Below the pieces are notes generated by a model that was given only the letters and a program-made list of their open reading frames with translations, made no database searches and was not told the DNA's origin. A stretch of DNA of 19,052 nucleotides, from contig JAMCZD010000445.1 of the NCBI GenBank assembly GCA_023473405.1, positions 1 to 19,052 of the forward strand. The letters are read 5' to 3'. This DNA is from Candidatus Omnitrophota bacterium. GTDB lineage: Bacteria; Verrucomicrobiota; Verrucomicrobiia; Limisphaerales; UBA1319. The position numbers and the translations under genes are program-made. Shown piece by piece: positions 5,833 through 14,013 of the stretch (positions are counted from its first letter, which is position 1; the number at the start of each line of letters is the position of its first letter).

Positions 5833-6582
5833 ATGAATGCTATTCTGGCGTTGGAGAATCTGCGGGTTGAGTATCGCAACCGGGAATGGGGCCGAACGAG
5901 CCGAGTGGCCGTTGACGGACTCAATCTCGAGGTATTCCGCGGCGAAGTGTTTGGTTTTTTGGGGCCCAATGGCGCCGGGAAGACCACCACGTTGAACGTG
6001 TTGCTAGGCTTCACCCCGGCGAGCTGCGGCGCGGCGTATCTATTTGGCGTCAATGTGCGAGAGCCGATTGCCCGCCGGCGCATCGGTTACCTGCCGGAGC
6101 TGACCTATTATTACAAGTTTCTCACCGCCGAAGAGCTGCTGCGATTTTATGCCCGGATATTCCATCTCTCCAGCGCCGAGACCGAGCGGCGCATCGATGC
6201 GGTCCTGGCACTGGTCGAACTGCAATCGGCGCGCCGGCAACCGATCCGGACGTATTCCAAAGGGATGCAGCAGCGGGTTGGGTTGGCGCAGGCATTGATC
6301 AATGAACCGGAATTGTTGATCCTGGATGAGCCCACCAGCGGGCTCGATCCGCTGGGCCGGATGAAGGTGCGCACCATCATTCAACGGCTCAAGAATGAGG
6401 GGAAAACGGTCTTTTTTTCCTCACACGAGCTGGGTGAGGTGGAAACGGTCTGTGACCGGGTGGCCATCCTGCATCAAGGCGTTCTAAAGGCTGCCGGACG
6501 AGTGGACGACCTGGCCCGGCAATATCAAGGCAATCTCGAACAGGTCTTTCTGAAGGTAATCGGTTATCACGACAATGATTAA
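5833..6582 (+). CDS. ABC transporter ATP-binding protein (ABC-2 exporter type)
   Basis: A 249-residue ATPase. The Walker A motif G-P-N-G-A-G-K-T is at residues 44-51, the signature Y-S-K-G-M-Q-Q at 141-147, Walker B plus catalytic Glu L-L-I-L-D-E-P at 161-167, the D-loop S-G-L-D at 169-172 and the switch His at 198. It powers transport across the inner membrane with the permease encoded next, whose start it overlaps by 8 bp. Single-domain ATPases with this layout are typical of ABC-2 exporters for polysaccharides, drugs, lipids or peptides and of gliding/Nos-type systems. The substrate cannot be inferred. It is the first gene of a three-gene operon. Confidence 0.93.
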   Translation: MNAILALENLRVEYRNREWGRTSRVAVDGLNLEVFRGEVFGFLGPNGAGKTTTLNVLLGFTPASCGAAYLFGVNVREPIARRRIGYLPELTYYYKFLTAEELLRFYARIFHLSSAETERRIDAVLALVELQSARRQPIRTYSKGMQQRVGLAQALINEPELLILDEPTSGLDPLGRMKVRTIIQRLKNEGKTVFFSSHELGEVETVCDRVAILHQGVLKAAGRVDDLARQYQGNLEQVFLKVIGYHDND

Positions 6583-7351
6583 TGCATGGGCAGTGGCCTT
6601 GGTGGTGATCAAGGAGCTTTATCGACGAAAAGATTTCTACGTCCTGTTTATCCTCACCGCCCTCATCACCCTGATGCTCGGGGCGCTCAATTTCTTCAAC
6701 GATCGCCAGATCGCGCGTTACCTGAAGGAAATCTGTCTCTTGCTCATCTGGCTTTCCGCCCTGGCCATTGCCGTGGTCACCTCCGCCCGTCAAATCCCCG
6801 CCGAACGCGAGAACCGCACGATATTTCCGCTGCTGGCCAAGCCGATCACCCGGGCGCAAGTGGTAGCCGGAAAATTTCTCGGGTGCTGGCTGGCCTGTGG
6901 ATTGGTTCTGGCGGTCTTTTATCTTTTTTTTGTCGTCATCAGCGGTTCGCGCGAACACCTATGGCCGCTGGCGAATTATTTCCAGGCCATTTGGCTCCAT
7001 TGGTGGATGCTGGCGGTGGTCATTGCCATGACCCTGCTGGGCTCGGTTGTCTTTAGCGCCCCGTCGGCAAATGTCACCATATCCATGCTCGTCGTAATCG
7101 GCATCCTATTACTGGGCAGGCACTTGCATCAGGTCGCCCTCCGCCTGACTGAACCCGGCCAAACCATCCTTTCCGTCCTTTACTTTGCCCTTCCACACCT
7201 TGAATTCTTCGATGTCCGAGACCTGATCATCCACGACTGGGGCCTGATTCCATGGTCCATTTTGGGATTGGCCACGCTCTATGCCGCGGGTTATACGGCC
7301 TTGTTTTTAACGGCGGCATGGCTGGTTTTTCGCCGGCAGAACCTGAATTGA
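6575..7351 (+). CDS. ABC-2 type transporter permease
   Basis: A 258-residue membrane protein with about six hydrophobic segments: near residues 20-40 (F-I-L-T-A-L-I-T-L-M-L), 58-75, 105-125, 140-160, 165-185 and 230-250. A cytoplasmic-looking loop R-E-N-R-T-I-F-P-L-L-A-K-P between the second and third segments is characteristic of ABC-2 permeases of the NosY/GldF type. It overlaps the ATPase gene by 8 bp, indicating translational coupling, and is 4 bp from the next gene. Together with the ATPase it should form the export pore. Confidence 0.88.
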   Translation: MINAWAVALVVIKELYRRKDFYVLFILTALITLMLGALNFFNDRQIARYLKEICLLLIWLSALAIAVVTSARQIPAERENRTIFPLLAKPITRAQVVAGKFLGCWLACGLVLAVFYLFFVVISGSREHLWPLANYFQAIWLHWWMLAVVIAMTLLGSVVFSAPSANVTISMLVVIGILLLGRHLHQVALRLTEPGQTILSVLYFALPHLEFFDVRDLIIHDWGLIPWSILGLATLYAAGYTALFLTAAWLVFRRQNLN

Positions 7352-7355
7352 ACCT

Positions 7356-8183
7356 ATGCCGTCGCCTTATCTAACCCTGGCATTTCTCGCAGTATTCTGC
7401 TTCAGCCTGGCCACCCGGATGCAAGTCTGGTTCCTGAACTGGTCCGGCAACCGCCTGCAATCGGCCAGCATTCTAAAGGTGTTGCTGGGCGACAGCCGCC
7501 GTCTTTTTGCCAATCAATCCTTTGTCGAGGCAGATGTCTATTTCCATGGAGGCTATTATCCGAGCCTGTTCGACCGACCGCCCGGCCATGTGCCGGCGGT
7601 GAGCACGGCGGAAATTCACGGCGGTCGGTCACCGCACAACGATCTGCCCAATTTCCTGATCCCTTCCGATGATTGGATCGCCCGGTTCGGACGTCACTTC
7701 GTCCCCTCCGAACATATCCACCTCGACAAGCCAAGCCAGGTCGGCGAAATCCTGCCATGGCTCTGGCTCTCGGCCGAGTTGGACCCGAATCGCGTCCAGA
7801 CCTACACTGTGGCCTCGTTCTGGTTGCGCCGCATGGGGAAGGTAAACGAGGCGGAGCAATTCCTGCGGCAAGGCTGGCGCGCCAATCCCGATAGCTACGC
7901 AATCCTGTTCGAGTTGGGATCGTTATATGACGAAAACCGACACGATCCCATACGCGCGCGGAATTTGTGGGAATTGGCTCTGCGCAAATGGCAGGCCCAG
8001 GAAACCGTCAAACCCAAGCCGGACAACTTCGCTTACGAACAGATCACCGCCCACCTGGCGCGACTCGAAGAACGGGAAGGAAACAGGAATTTGGCTCTCC
8101 ACTACCTTGATCTGCTGAAAAAAGTCTCACCCGATCCCGCCGCCATTCAGCACCAGATCAATCGGCTGCAACGGCCGAAATGA
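7356..8183 (+). CDS. Membrane-anchored TPR-like protein of the ABC operon
   Basis: A 275-residue protein of unknown function. The N-terminus is hydrophobic (L-T-L-A-F-L-A-V-F-C-F-S-L-A), a signal anchor or uncleaved signal peptide; no lipobox was seen. A middle region rich in aromatic and His residues (about 55-130) resembles nothing I recognise. From about residue 135 to the end there are helix pairs of TPR type (A-S-F-W-L-R-R-M-G-K-V-N-E-A-E-Q-F-L, then L-F-E-L-G-S-L-Y, then L-E-E-R-E-G-N-R-N-L-A-L-H-Y-L). It starts 4 bp after the permease gene, so it is probably cotranscribed and may be an accessory scaffold of the exporter. It ends 17 bp from a convergent gene with no strong terminator between them. 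Confidence 0.75.
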   Translation: MPSPYLTLAFLAVFCFSLATRMQVWFLNWSGNRLQSASILKVLLGDSRRLFANQSFVEADVYFHGGYYPSLFDRPPGHVPAVSTAEIHGGRSPHNDLPNFLIPSDDWIARFGRHFVPSEHIHLDKPSQVGEILPWLWLSAELDPNRVQTYTVASFWLRRMGKVNEAEQFLRQGWRANPDSYAILFELGSLYDENRHDPIRARNLWELALRKWQAQETVKPKPDNFAYEQITAHLARLEEREGNRNLALHYLDLLKKVSPDPAAIQHQINRLQRPK

Positions 8184-8200
8184 TCTTGAACGACGTTTAA

Positions 8201-8998
8201 TCAATTAACCATCGACCGTTTGCCATTGCCCGCGGTGGTTGGGTGCCCATTCACCTGGTAGGATGATCGCAATGGATTTTGGAGCCCGGCGATCATCGAG
8301 CGATGGAGCAGGACCGACTCGCCGATGAGCCGGCCTGCCTCTTCGGAGGAGACCCGGTCCGTGTTAATTATCAGGTGATAGAGCAAAGGGTCATCCAGCC
8401 AGAGCTCGAAATAGGATTTATAAAAGCGCCGGCGCCGTCGATCCTCCCGTTTTACATACTCGCTGGCCTCGTTCCTGGAAAGGTGAAGGCTCTCCTGAAT
8501 GCGTTCGGCGCGTCTGTCCAGAGTTCCCACCAATCGCACATGAAAGGCACCCTTGAATTTGCTCGTAATCGCCGTTGCGCCGTGTCCCACCAGGATCACG
8601 TTGCCCAACTGCGCCAGGTGCAAAATGGTTTCAATCGTGTAATGGACCAGGGTCCACATGGACGGATGCAGCCCCAATAGCTCGGCAACGGCGTCGTCGA
8701 GTTCCGATACTTTCTCCTCGGTCATGTATTGCGCCATGCGTTGGGGCAGATGGTGCTCCTTGAGCACACGTTCCACGAGGTTCTTGTCAAAATAAGTCCA
8801 AGGACACTTTGCCTGCGAATCGTTTCTGTTCAGGAATGCAGCCAGCTTCTCCGCCACTGCCAGCGCGCCGCAACCAGTGTCGCGGGCGATGGTTACGATC
8901 GAAGGCACGCATGTCGCCCCTGCCGCATTCCCTTTAGCCGACTGCAACTGGCAATCGATGAATGCCTTGCACCTCTCAAAAGCAGTCTCTTCGTTCAT
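8201..8998 (-). CDS. Cytidylate-kinase-like family protein
   Basis: About 265 residues. The start I-V-T-I-A-R-D-T-G-C-G-A-L-A-V-A-E-K-L-A corresponds to the loop region of the cytidylate-kinase-like family, followed by F-D-K-N-L-V, V-I-L-V-G-H-G-A-T-A-I and V-R-L-V-G-T-L-D-R-R-A-E-R-I. Many family members have G-R-G in the V-G-H-G-A position; here it is His. A basic E-D-R-R-R-R-R-F-Y-K-S-Y segment and Y-H-L-I-I-N-T-D-R close the domain. It probably phosphorylates a nucleotide-like substrate, but it is not the housekeeping Cmk and the substrate is not known. The ATG at 8998 is preferred to the one at 9007; neither has a clear Shine-Dalgarno. Its upstream region is long and hairpin-rich. Confidence 0.8.
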   Translation of the reverse strand: MNEETAFERCKAFIDCQLQSAKGNAAGATCVPSIVTIARDTGCGALAVAEKLAAFLNRNDSQAKCPWTYFDKNLVERVLKEHHLPQRMAQYMTEEKVSELDDAVAELLGLHPSMWTLVHYTIETILHLAQLGNVILVGHGATAITSKFKGAFHVRLVGTLDRRAERIQESLHLSRNEASEYVKREDRRRRRFYKSYFELWLDDPLLYHLIINTDRVSSEEAGRLIGESVLLHRSMIAGLQNPLRSSYQVNGHPTTAGNGKRSMVN

Positions 8999-9027
8999 AG
9001 ACCACATCGCTGTATATCAATGACGCA

Positions 9028-9110
9028 CGGGTTGCCGGCAATCGCAAGCCGCACCACACGAGGCTCGCGCTCACACCCTTGTTTTCCATTCCCCGCTCGC
9101 CGGCAACCCG
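9028..9110. repeat. 12-bp inverted repeat upstream of the kinase-like gene
   Basis: CGGGTTGCCGGC (9028-9039) and GCCGGCAACCCG (9099-9110) are exact reverse complements 59 bp apart. They lie 30-112 bp upstream of the kinase-like start on the minus strand, so they would form a long stem in its leader if transcription starts further up. They could also be a duplicated protein site. Confidence 0.6.
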
Positions 9111-9538
9111 GCTCAAAACAACGTTTCATAGCCGCGTTCGGGTAAATTCCCGAGCGTGCGTCACATCAATGCTGTGATACAAAGTTAATCCGATCTAATA
9201 AAAAGGCAAGCAGTTAATTGACCTTGGCAGGCATAATTTTTCGGACCTGGTTTTCCGGGTAGCCGGGAGATGGCCTCCCGTCGGGAATTCAAACGGCATT
9301 GTAAACCGTTAACTAGTTGATTATAAAAGAGTTATGAACCTATCAGTGACGGTAAATCCGGACTCAGCACCGGCCTGATACCCTCCGTGGATGGCAGTAA
9401 TCGATCCGTCTCAGCCAGGCTTTAATCGCGGAAATTCTGAGTTAAAACGGTAAGTAACTAGAAATTAGCCACCCTGATTTTGTCCGAGCCGTTCCGCATC
9501 GAATGGTTTCAATGACCTGACGCGAGCCCCAAGGCTCA
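9111..9538. other. Non-coding stretch with several hairpins
   Basis: No credible gene is seen. Hairpins include CGTTCGGG (9135-9142) with CCCGAGCG (9149-9156); ACCTGG (9245-9250) with CCGGGT (9255-9260) around TTTT; CGGGAG (9264-9269) with CTCCCG (9275-9280); and TATCAG (9341-9346) with CTGATA (9375-9380), enclosing CGGT (9350-9353) with ACCG (9369-9372). TCACA-N7-TGTGA lies at 9161-9177. The number of stems in about 250 bp suggests a structured RNA or the remains of one, but I recognise no known family, and no tRNA cloverleaf fits on either strand. Confidence 0.4.
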
Positions 9539-9751
9539 TCAACGGCGCCAAAGCCAAAGCAAAAAACTGAGCAAGAGGCTCAGCAGCAAACAGGTGACAA
9601 TCGGGAAATAAAACCTGAAATTCCCTTTGTGGACCGTGATGTCTCCCGGCAGATGGCCGATCCAACCCTTTCCGAGGCCGGTCCAGAGAAACAATCCAAC
9701 CACGGCGATCGCCAATCCCAGGAATATGAGCAGCTTCCCCAATTCTTCCAT
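9539..9751 (-). CDS. DUF2905 family small membrane protein
   Basis: A 70-residue protein with two hydrophobic helices (about residues 5-24 and 48-68). Between them is the family-diagnostic loop G-W-I-G-H-L-P-G-D-I-T-V-H-K-G-N-F-R-F-Y-F-P-I. The length and architecture match DUF2905 inner-membrane proteins, whose function is not known. The chosen ATG gives the canonical M-E-E-L-G-K-L-L-I-F-L-G start; no strong Shine-Dalgarno precedes it. It is divergent from the MarR operon and followed by the long non-coding stretch. Confidence 0.88.
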   Translation of the reverse strand: MEELGKLLIFLGLAIAVVGLFLWTGLGKGWIGHLPGDITVHKGNFRFYFPIVTCLLLSLLLSFLLWLWRR

Positions 9752-9830
9752 GACATCAGTTTAAACAGAATCAGCCCCGCCGCAAGAGAACCACGCTTGG
9801 CAAGCACGCCTTGCGGTTGACTCCATTTTC

Positions 9831-9917
9831 CACGCTCTTCACGCTCTCCCCTCCACGCGCGGATGAGGGCATTCGCGCTCCTGTGCTCCACGCTCCACGC
9901 TCCGCGCTCGGCGCTCC
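9831..9917. repeat. Degenerate CACGCTC-type simple repeat
   Basis: CACGCTC and close variants (TCACGCTC, CCACGCTC, CGCGCTC, GGCGCTC) recur irregularly at about 7-8 bp spacing, densest at 9831-9847 and 9886-9917. It is a low-complexity, C-rich stretch between the DUF2905 and MarR genes, without coding potential. It resembles an expanded simple repeat more than a regulatory array. Confidence 0.5.
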
Positions 9918-9949
9918 AATGTCGCCGCTATCGCCCTGCCGGCGCGCTG

Positions 9950-9988
9950 CATATAATAGTTGACATATAAACAATACACCAGTAACCT
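9950..9988 (+). promoter_or_regulatory. Probable promoter and operator region of the MarR operon
   Basis: TTGACA at 9960-9965 is followed, after 17 bp, by the weak -10 TAACCT (9983-9988). CATATAA occurs twice, at 9950-9956 and 9964-9970, 14 bp apart, overlapping the -35. A MarR protein often represses its own operon from such a position, so the repeat is a candidate binding site. Confidence 0.45.
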
Positions 9989-9995
9989 TGTTTTC

Positions 9996-10457
9996 ATGAG
10001 TCTGGAATTGGACAAGCCGGGCCCGCGATACGCTGCCCTGATGGAACTGCTTAGGACGGCGGAGTCGTTATGGAAAGGGAGCCGGCTGTTTTTTGCGAAG
10101 TGGGAACTTGGGCCGAGCCAATTCAACGTGCTGAACCTGCTGTTTGACCGGACGGAAGGGCTGTCGCAGGTCGAGCTAAGCCGCCAGCTTATCATGCACC
10201 GGTCCAACATGACCGGCCTGGTTGACCGTCTCGAGGCGAGAGGGTTGGTGCAGAGGCGGGCGGTCCCGGGTGACCGCCGGGCGCATCGCGTCGTATTGAC
10301 CAGCGACGGGTCGAGGCTGTTGCGGGAGATACTGCCGTGTTTCTATGAGGCGGCTGAGGAGGTGTGGGGCAACCTGCCGATTGACCAGGTTAACCGGTTG
10401 GTGGCGGAACTGAAACGCATTGGCGGCAACGCGGAACGGATGGCGGCAACTCGATAA
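9996..10457 (+). CDS. MarR family transcriptional regulator
   Basis: A 153-residue winged-helix regulator. Helices R-Y-A-A-L-M-E-L-L-R-T-A-E-S-L form the N-terminal dimer part. The DNA-binding core follows: L-S-Q-V-E-L-S-R-Q-L-I-M-H-R-S-N-M-T-G-L (recognition helix) and the wing R-R-A-V-P-G-D-R-R-A-H-R-V-V-L-T, which is the MarR hallmark D-R-R. The ATG at 9996 is chosen because the longer TTG-initiated frame from 9960 begins inside the -35 element. It is 18 bp upstream of the large acyltransferase fusion gene and probably regulates that operon; the ligand is unknown, with a fatty-acid or lipid-related signal an inference from context only. Confidence 0.9.
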   Translation: MSLELDKPGPRYAALMELLRTAESLWKGSRLFFAKWELGPSQFNVLNLLFDRTEGLSQVELSRQLIMHRSNMTGLVDRLEARGLVQRRAVPGDRRAHRVVLTSDGSRLLREILPCFYEAAEEVWGNLPIDQVNRLVAELKRIGGNAERMAATR

Positions 10458-10475
10458 GATTCGGTGGGGGATAGG

Positions 10476-13400
10476 ATGAAATCAAATCGGAATTACGGGT
10501 TGCTCCTGGCCAGCCAGTTTCTCAGCGCCTTCGGGGACAACGCCCTGTTGGTGATCATATTGGGTCCGTTGACCTTTCTGCGGGAATCAGGGCGGATCAC
10601 CAGCGAGCAAGTGAACGACGCCAACGCCTGGTATAGCGCCTTGTTTTTTTTTCCTTTTGTCCTGCTGGCGCCGCTGGCCGGTTTTTTGAACGATCGTTAT
10701 CCCAAAACGTCCTGGTTATTGGGAGGCAACCTGGTCAAGTTGATCGGGACGGGGGTAAGCGGCATCGGGGTGATCGCCGGATCGTCATGGCAGTCGATTG
10801 GCTATGGGCTGGTGGGGATCGGGGCTTGTCTTTATTCGCCGGCCAAGTATGGGATTCTCCCGGAAATCCTACCGTCCGCGCGATTGGTAAAGGCGAATGG
10901 GGCGGTGGAGATGCTGACGCTGGCGGCCATATTGAGCGGGCTGTGGGCGGGGGCGAAACTGGTGGATCAATTGACGGTGTTGTCCTGCCACGAAATCGTT
11001 CTCGGCATATACGCCGGTTCGCTGCTGCTGAACGTGGTCATGGTCCGGACGCCGTGCAATCCGGCCATCGGGCTGCGGACCAGCGCCGGGGAATTTATCC
11101 GGAACCTGCGCCAGTTGCTGGGGCATCGGCGGCTGGGGCGGATACTCTTGGGCAGCGGGATTTTCTGGTTCAGCGGGGCGACCCTGCGCACCGATCTGCA
11201 GAGCTGGGGCCTGGAAATTCTTCGGGAGGCCCGGGTGAGCGATATCAACAATGTGGACCTGGCCCTGCTCAAGATTTGGCTGGCGTTGGGAATCATTGCC
11301 GGAAGCCTCCTGGCCGGGCGGTTGCACCGGGTGGGCGACTTGCGGGGTACACAGTGGTATGGCTGGCTTATGGGAGTTTGCATCCTGCTGCTGGGCCTGG
11401 TGGGGGAAGCCGCGAGCATGGTGATTATAGACTCGGCGTTGGTGATAGCGGGATTGAGCGCCGGGCTGTTTGTCATTCCGCTGAACGCGGCGCTGCAAGC
11501 GGAGAGCGATCCGTCCAAATTAGGAAAGACAATCGCCACCCAGAACTTTGTTGATTACCTGGCCATGCTTCTGGGCGCCGGCCTGGTCTTCGGCCTGACC
11601 ACAATCAACTTTAATGCCTCGGAAATTTTCCTGGCGCTGGCCGTCCTGGTGGCGCTGGCGGTAACGGTGCTCCGAATCCCCAAAAAAGAAGCGGTCTCCC
11701 CCTCCCCGGAGAAATCGGAGCCGCGGCCTTCCACCGGCGCCGGACGCCTTCCTCTTCCGGGTGGTGGCGGGAAGAGCCGGGCTAGGGTAATCGCACATTT
11801 CGAACGGGCGACGAAATCGATTCTCCGTGTGGTGTTGCGCCGGCTGTATGGATTCCGCACTTACAACGCGGAAGCCCTCGACACCTCAGGACCGCTCCTG
11901 CTCGTGCCCAATCATGTATCGCTGTTGGATTGGCTGTTTCTCGCGGTGTGGCTCGAGGAGGATTGGTTGTTTGTAACGTCCAAGGTGACGGCCCAGGCGA
12001 GCTGGCTCCATCGCCTGGTCCTGATCAATCGGCACACCTTCCCCATCGACGCCTTCTCCCCATTCGCGATCAAGCGCATGGCGGAGCACTTGCGCGCCAA
12101 CGGGCGGCTGGTGCTCTTTGCCGAGGGACGCATTTCCACTACCGGCGCGCTCATGAAGCTGTACGACGGCACCGGCTTTCTTCTCCACAAGACGCGCGCC
12201 CGGGTTGTGACCTGCTTTTTGCGCGGAGCCGGCCGCCTGCCCTGGGTCCGCCACTCGGGGTGGACTCGTTGGTTTCCCCGTATCAGCGCCCATTTCAGCG
12301 ACGTTCTTATCCCGCCTGAAGCCGGCCAGGCCAGCACGGCGCAGGCCCGAGCCAAACTGAGCCTTTGGCTGCGCGACCGGTTGGTCGAACAGCAGTTCCA
12401 CGTGGAAATGGAATTGGGAGAACCCACGGTTTTCGCCGCGATCATGGAGACCGCGCGGCAACACCCGGACCGGGTCGCATTGGAGGACCAGTCGCGCCGG
12501 CCGTTGTCTTACCGTCGCCTGCAAATGGCCGCCGGCCTGATGGCCAGCCAATGGGAAAGGCGGTTGCGGGACGAGACCGAGCGGGTTGGGATTCTGCTTC
12601 CCAACGTGAACGCGACGCCGGTGACCATCCTGAGCCTGTGGGCGCGCGGCAAGGTCCCGTCCATGCTGAACTATTCAACCGGCTGGGCGTCGCTGGTCGA
12701 TTGCACGCGTTTAGCGGGGCTAAGGCAGATCATTACTTCGCGCAACTTCCTCGCCCGCCTGAAGCTGTTGCCGGAAAGTTTTGAGCGCGCCGGGCTGGAG
12801 CTGATTTATCTCGAAGACGTGCGCGCGAGCCTGACATCGAGGCAGAAGATGGTCGTGTGGTTGCGCGCCTTTTTCGGGCGAGGCGCCGCCGGGCATCGGG
12901 CGGTTTCAGCGGAGCAACCGGCGCTGGTGCTGTTCACGAGCGGCTCGGAAGGCAGTCCCAAGGGGGTGGAACTGACTCATGGCAACCTAATGGCGAACAT
13001 ACGGCAGGTGCTGGCGGTGACTGATATCGCCGACCGCGATCGGCTGTTCAACGCGCTCCCGTTGTTTCACAGCTTTGGGCTGACGGTGGGTGCCTTGCTT
13101 CCCCTGGTGAGGGGGTTGTATGTCTTTCTGTATCCATCGCCGCTGCACTACCGCATGGTGCCGGCGATTGTATACGACAGCGATTGCACGATATTTCTGA
13201 GCACCAATACCTTCCTGAAAGGCTATGCGCGCCGCGCCAACGCTTATGATTTTCGCGCGGTGCGCTACCTCGTGGCCGGGGCGGAAAAGCTGCAGGAGAA
13301 CACGGTCAACGAGTGGGCGCGCCAGTTTGGTATACGCGTGTTGGAGGGTTATGGGGCGACGGAATGCAGCCCTTGTCTTTCGGTAAACACCCCCTTGGTC

Positions 13401-13952
13401 ATGCGCTACGGGTCGGCAGGCCGGTTCCTTCCCGGCATCGAATATAAACTGGAACCGGTGGAAGGAGTAACCGACGGCGGACGGCTCCTGGTGCGGGGGC
13501 CGAACATAATGCGGCGCTATTTGAACGCGGATGCCGACGCAAAGTTTCAGGCCTTGGGCGGGTGGTACGACACAGGCGATCTGGTGCGAGTGGACGAGGA
13601 CGGGTTTGTGGAGGTGCTGGGCCGGCTCAAACGGTTTGCCAAGGTGAGCGGCGAGATGGTGAGCCTGGCGGCGATCGAGGAGGCCTTGGCAGGCGCTTTT
13701 GTGCGTTATGGATTGCGGTGTCAGGTGGCCGTCCTCAGCCGGCCCGACGAGGAAAAAGGCGAGGCCCTGATCGCGATAACCAATGAACCGCGCTTGCGCC
13801 TGGATGAAATCCGGTCGGCCTTGCGCCAGCGAGGCTTCTCGAACCTATGCGTGCCCCGCGAGATTCGCGCCATCCGCGAAATACCGAGGCTCGGCACCGG
13901 CAAGATCAATCACCGGGAATTGGCGAATTGGTATGGGATGGGGGCAAAGTAG
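10476..13952 (+). CDS. LplT-Aas fusion: lysophospholipid transporter / acyltransferase / acyl-ACP ligase
   Basis: A three-module protein of 1158 residues. Residues about 1-400 are a major-facilitator domain of the LplT type (A-S-Q-F-L-S-A-F-G-D-N-A at the start) that flips lysophospholipids across the inner membrane. Residues about 450-640 are a PlsC acyltransferase with N-H-V-S-L-L-D (HX4D, His near residue 480) and F-A-E-G-R-I-S. Residues about 645-1155 are an AMP-binding acyl ligase with F-T-S-G-S-E-G-S-P-K-G near residue 825, G-Y-G-A-T-E and Y-D-T-G-D. In E. coli LplT and Aas are two proteins that import and re-acylate lysophosphatidylethanolamine; here they are fused. The ATG at 10476, with a GGGGGA site just upstream, is preferred to the GTG at 10464. 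Confidence 0.92.
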   Translation: MKSNRNYGLLLASQFLSAFGDNALLVIILGPLTFLRESGRITSEQVNDANAWYSALFFFPFVLLAPLAGFLNDRYPKTSWLLGGNLVKLIGTGVSGIGVIAGSSWQSIGYGLVGIGACLYSPAKYGILPEILPSARLVKANGAVEMLTLAAILSGLWAGAKLVDQLTVLSCHEIVLGIYAGSLLLNVVMVRTPCNPAIGLRTSAGEFIRNLRQLLGHRRLGRILLGSGIFWFSGATLRTDLQSWGLEILREARVSDINNVDLALLKIWLALGIIAGSLLAGRLHRVGDLRGTQWYGWLMGVCILLLGLVGEAASMVIIDSALVIAGLSAGLFVIPLNAALQAESDPSKLGKTIATQNFVDYLAMLLGAGLVFGLTTINFNASEIFLALAVLVALAVTVLRIPKKEAVSPSPEKSEPRPSTGAGRLPLPGGGGKSRARVIAHFERATKSILRVVLRRLYGFRTYNAEALDTSGPLLLVPNHVSLLDWLFLAVWLEEDWLFVTSKVTAQASWLHRLVLINRHTFPIDAFSPFAIKRMAEHLRANGRLVLFAEGRISTTGALMKLYDGTGFLLHKTRARVVTCFLRGAGRLPWVRHSGWTRWFPRISAHFSDVLIPPEAGQASTAQARAKLSLWLRDRLVEQQFHVEMELGEPTVFAAIMETARQHPDRVALEDQSRRPLSYRRLQMAAGLMASQWERRLRDETERVGILLPNVNATPVTILSLWARGKVPSMLNYSTGWASLVDCTRLAGLRQIITSRNFLARLKLLPESFERAGLELIYLEDVRASLTSRQKMVVWLRAFFGRGAAGHRAVSAEQPALVLFTSGSEGSPKGVELTHGNLMANIRQVLAVTDIADRDRLFNALPLFHSFGLTVGALLPLVRGLYVFLYPSPLHYRMVPAIVYDSDCTIFLSTNTFLKGYARRANAYDFRAVRYLVAGAEKLQENTVNEWARQFGIRVLEGYGATECSPCLSVNTPLVMRYGSAGRFLPGIEYKLEPVEGVTDGGRLLVRGPNIMRRYLNADADAKFQALGGWYDTGDLVRVDEDGFVEVLGRLKRFAKVSGEMVSLAAIEEALAGAFVRYGLRCQVAVLSRPDEEKGEALIAITNEPRLRLDEIRSALRQRGFSNLCVPREIRAIREIPRLGTGKINHRELANWYGMGAK

Positions 13953-14013
13953 TTAAGGATTCGCTTGGGGATAACGGTATCCTCGCGCAAACCGAGACCA
14001 ATCGAGGCCAACC

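Noticed and set aside
9241..9320. tRNA-like stem series
   Set aside because: Stems are present, but no acceptor stem, anticodon arm and T-loop combination fits on either strand, and no canonical GTTCRA T-loop is found.
9960..9995. TTG-initiated extension of the MarR gene
   Set aside because: The TTG is part of the TTGACA promoter element, and the added 12 residues are not typical of MarR proteins.
13967..13984. Terminator after the acyltransferase fusion
   Set aside because: GGGGATA can pair with TATCCTC around ACGG, but there is no T run and the hydrolase gene follows closely, so the operon probably continues.
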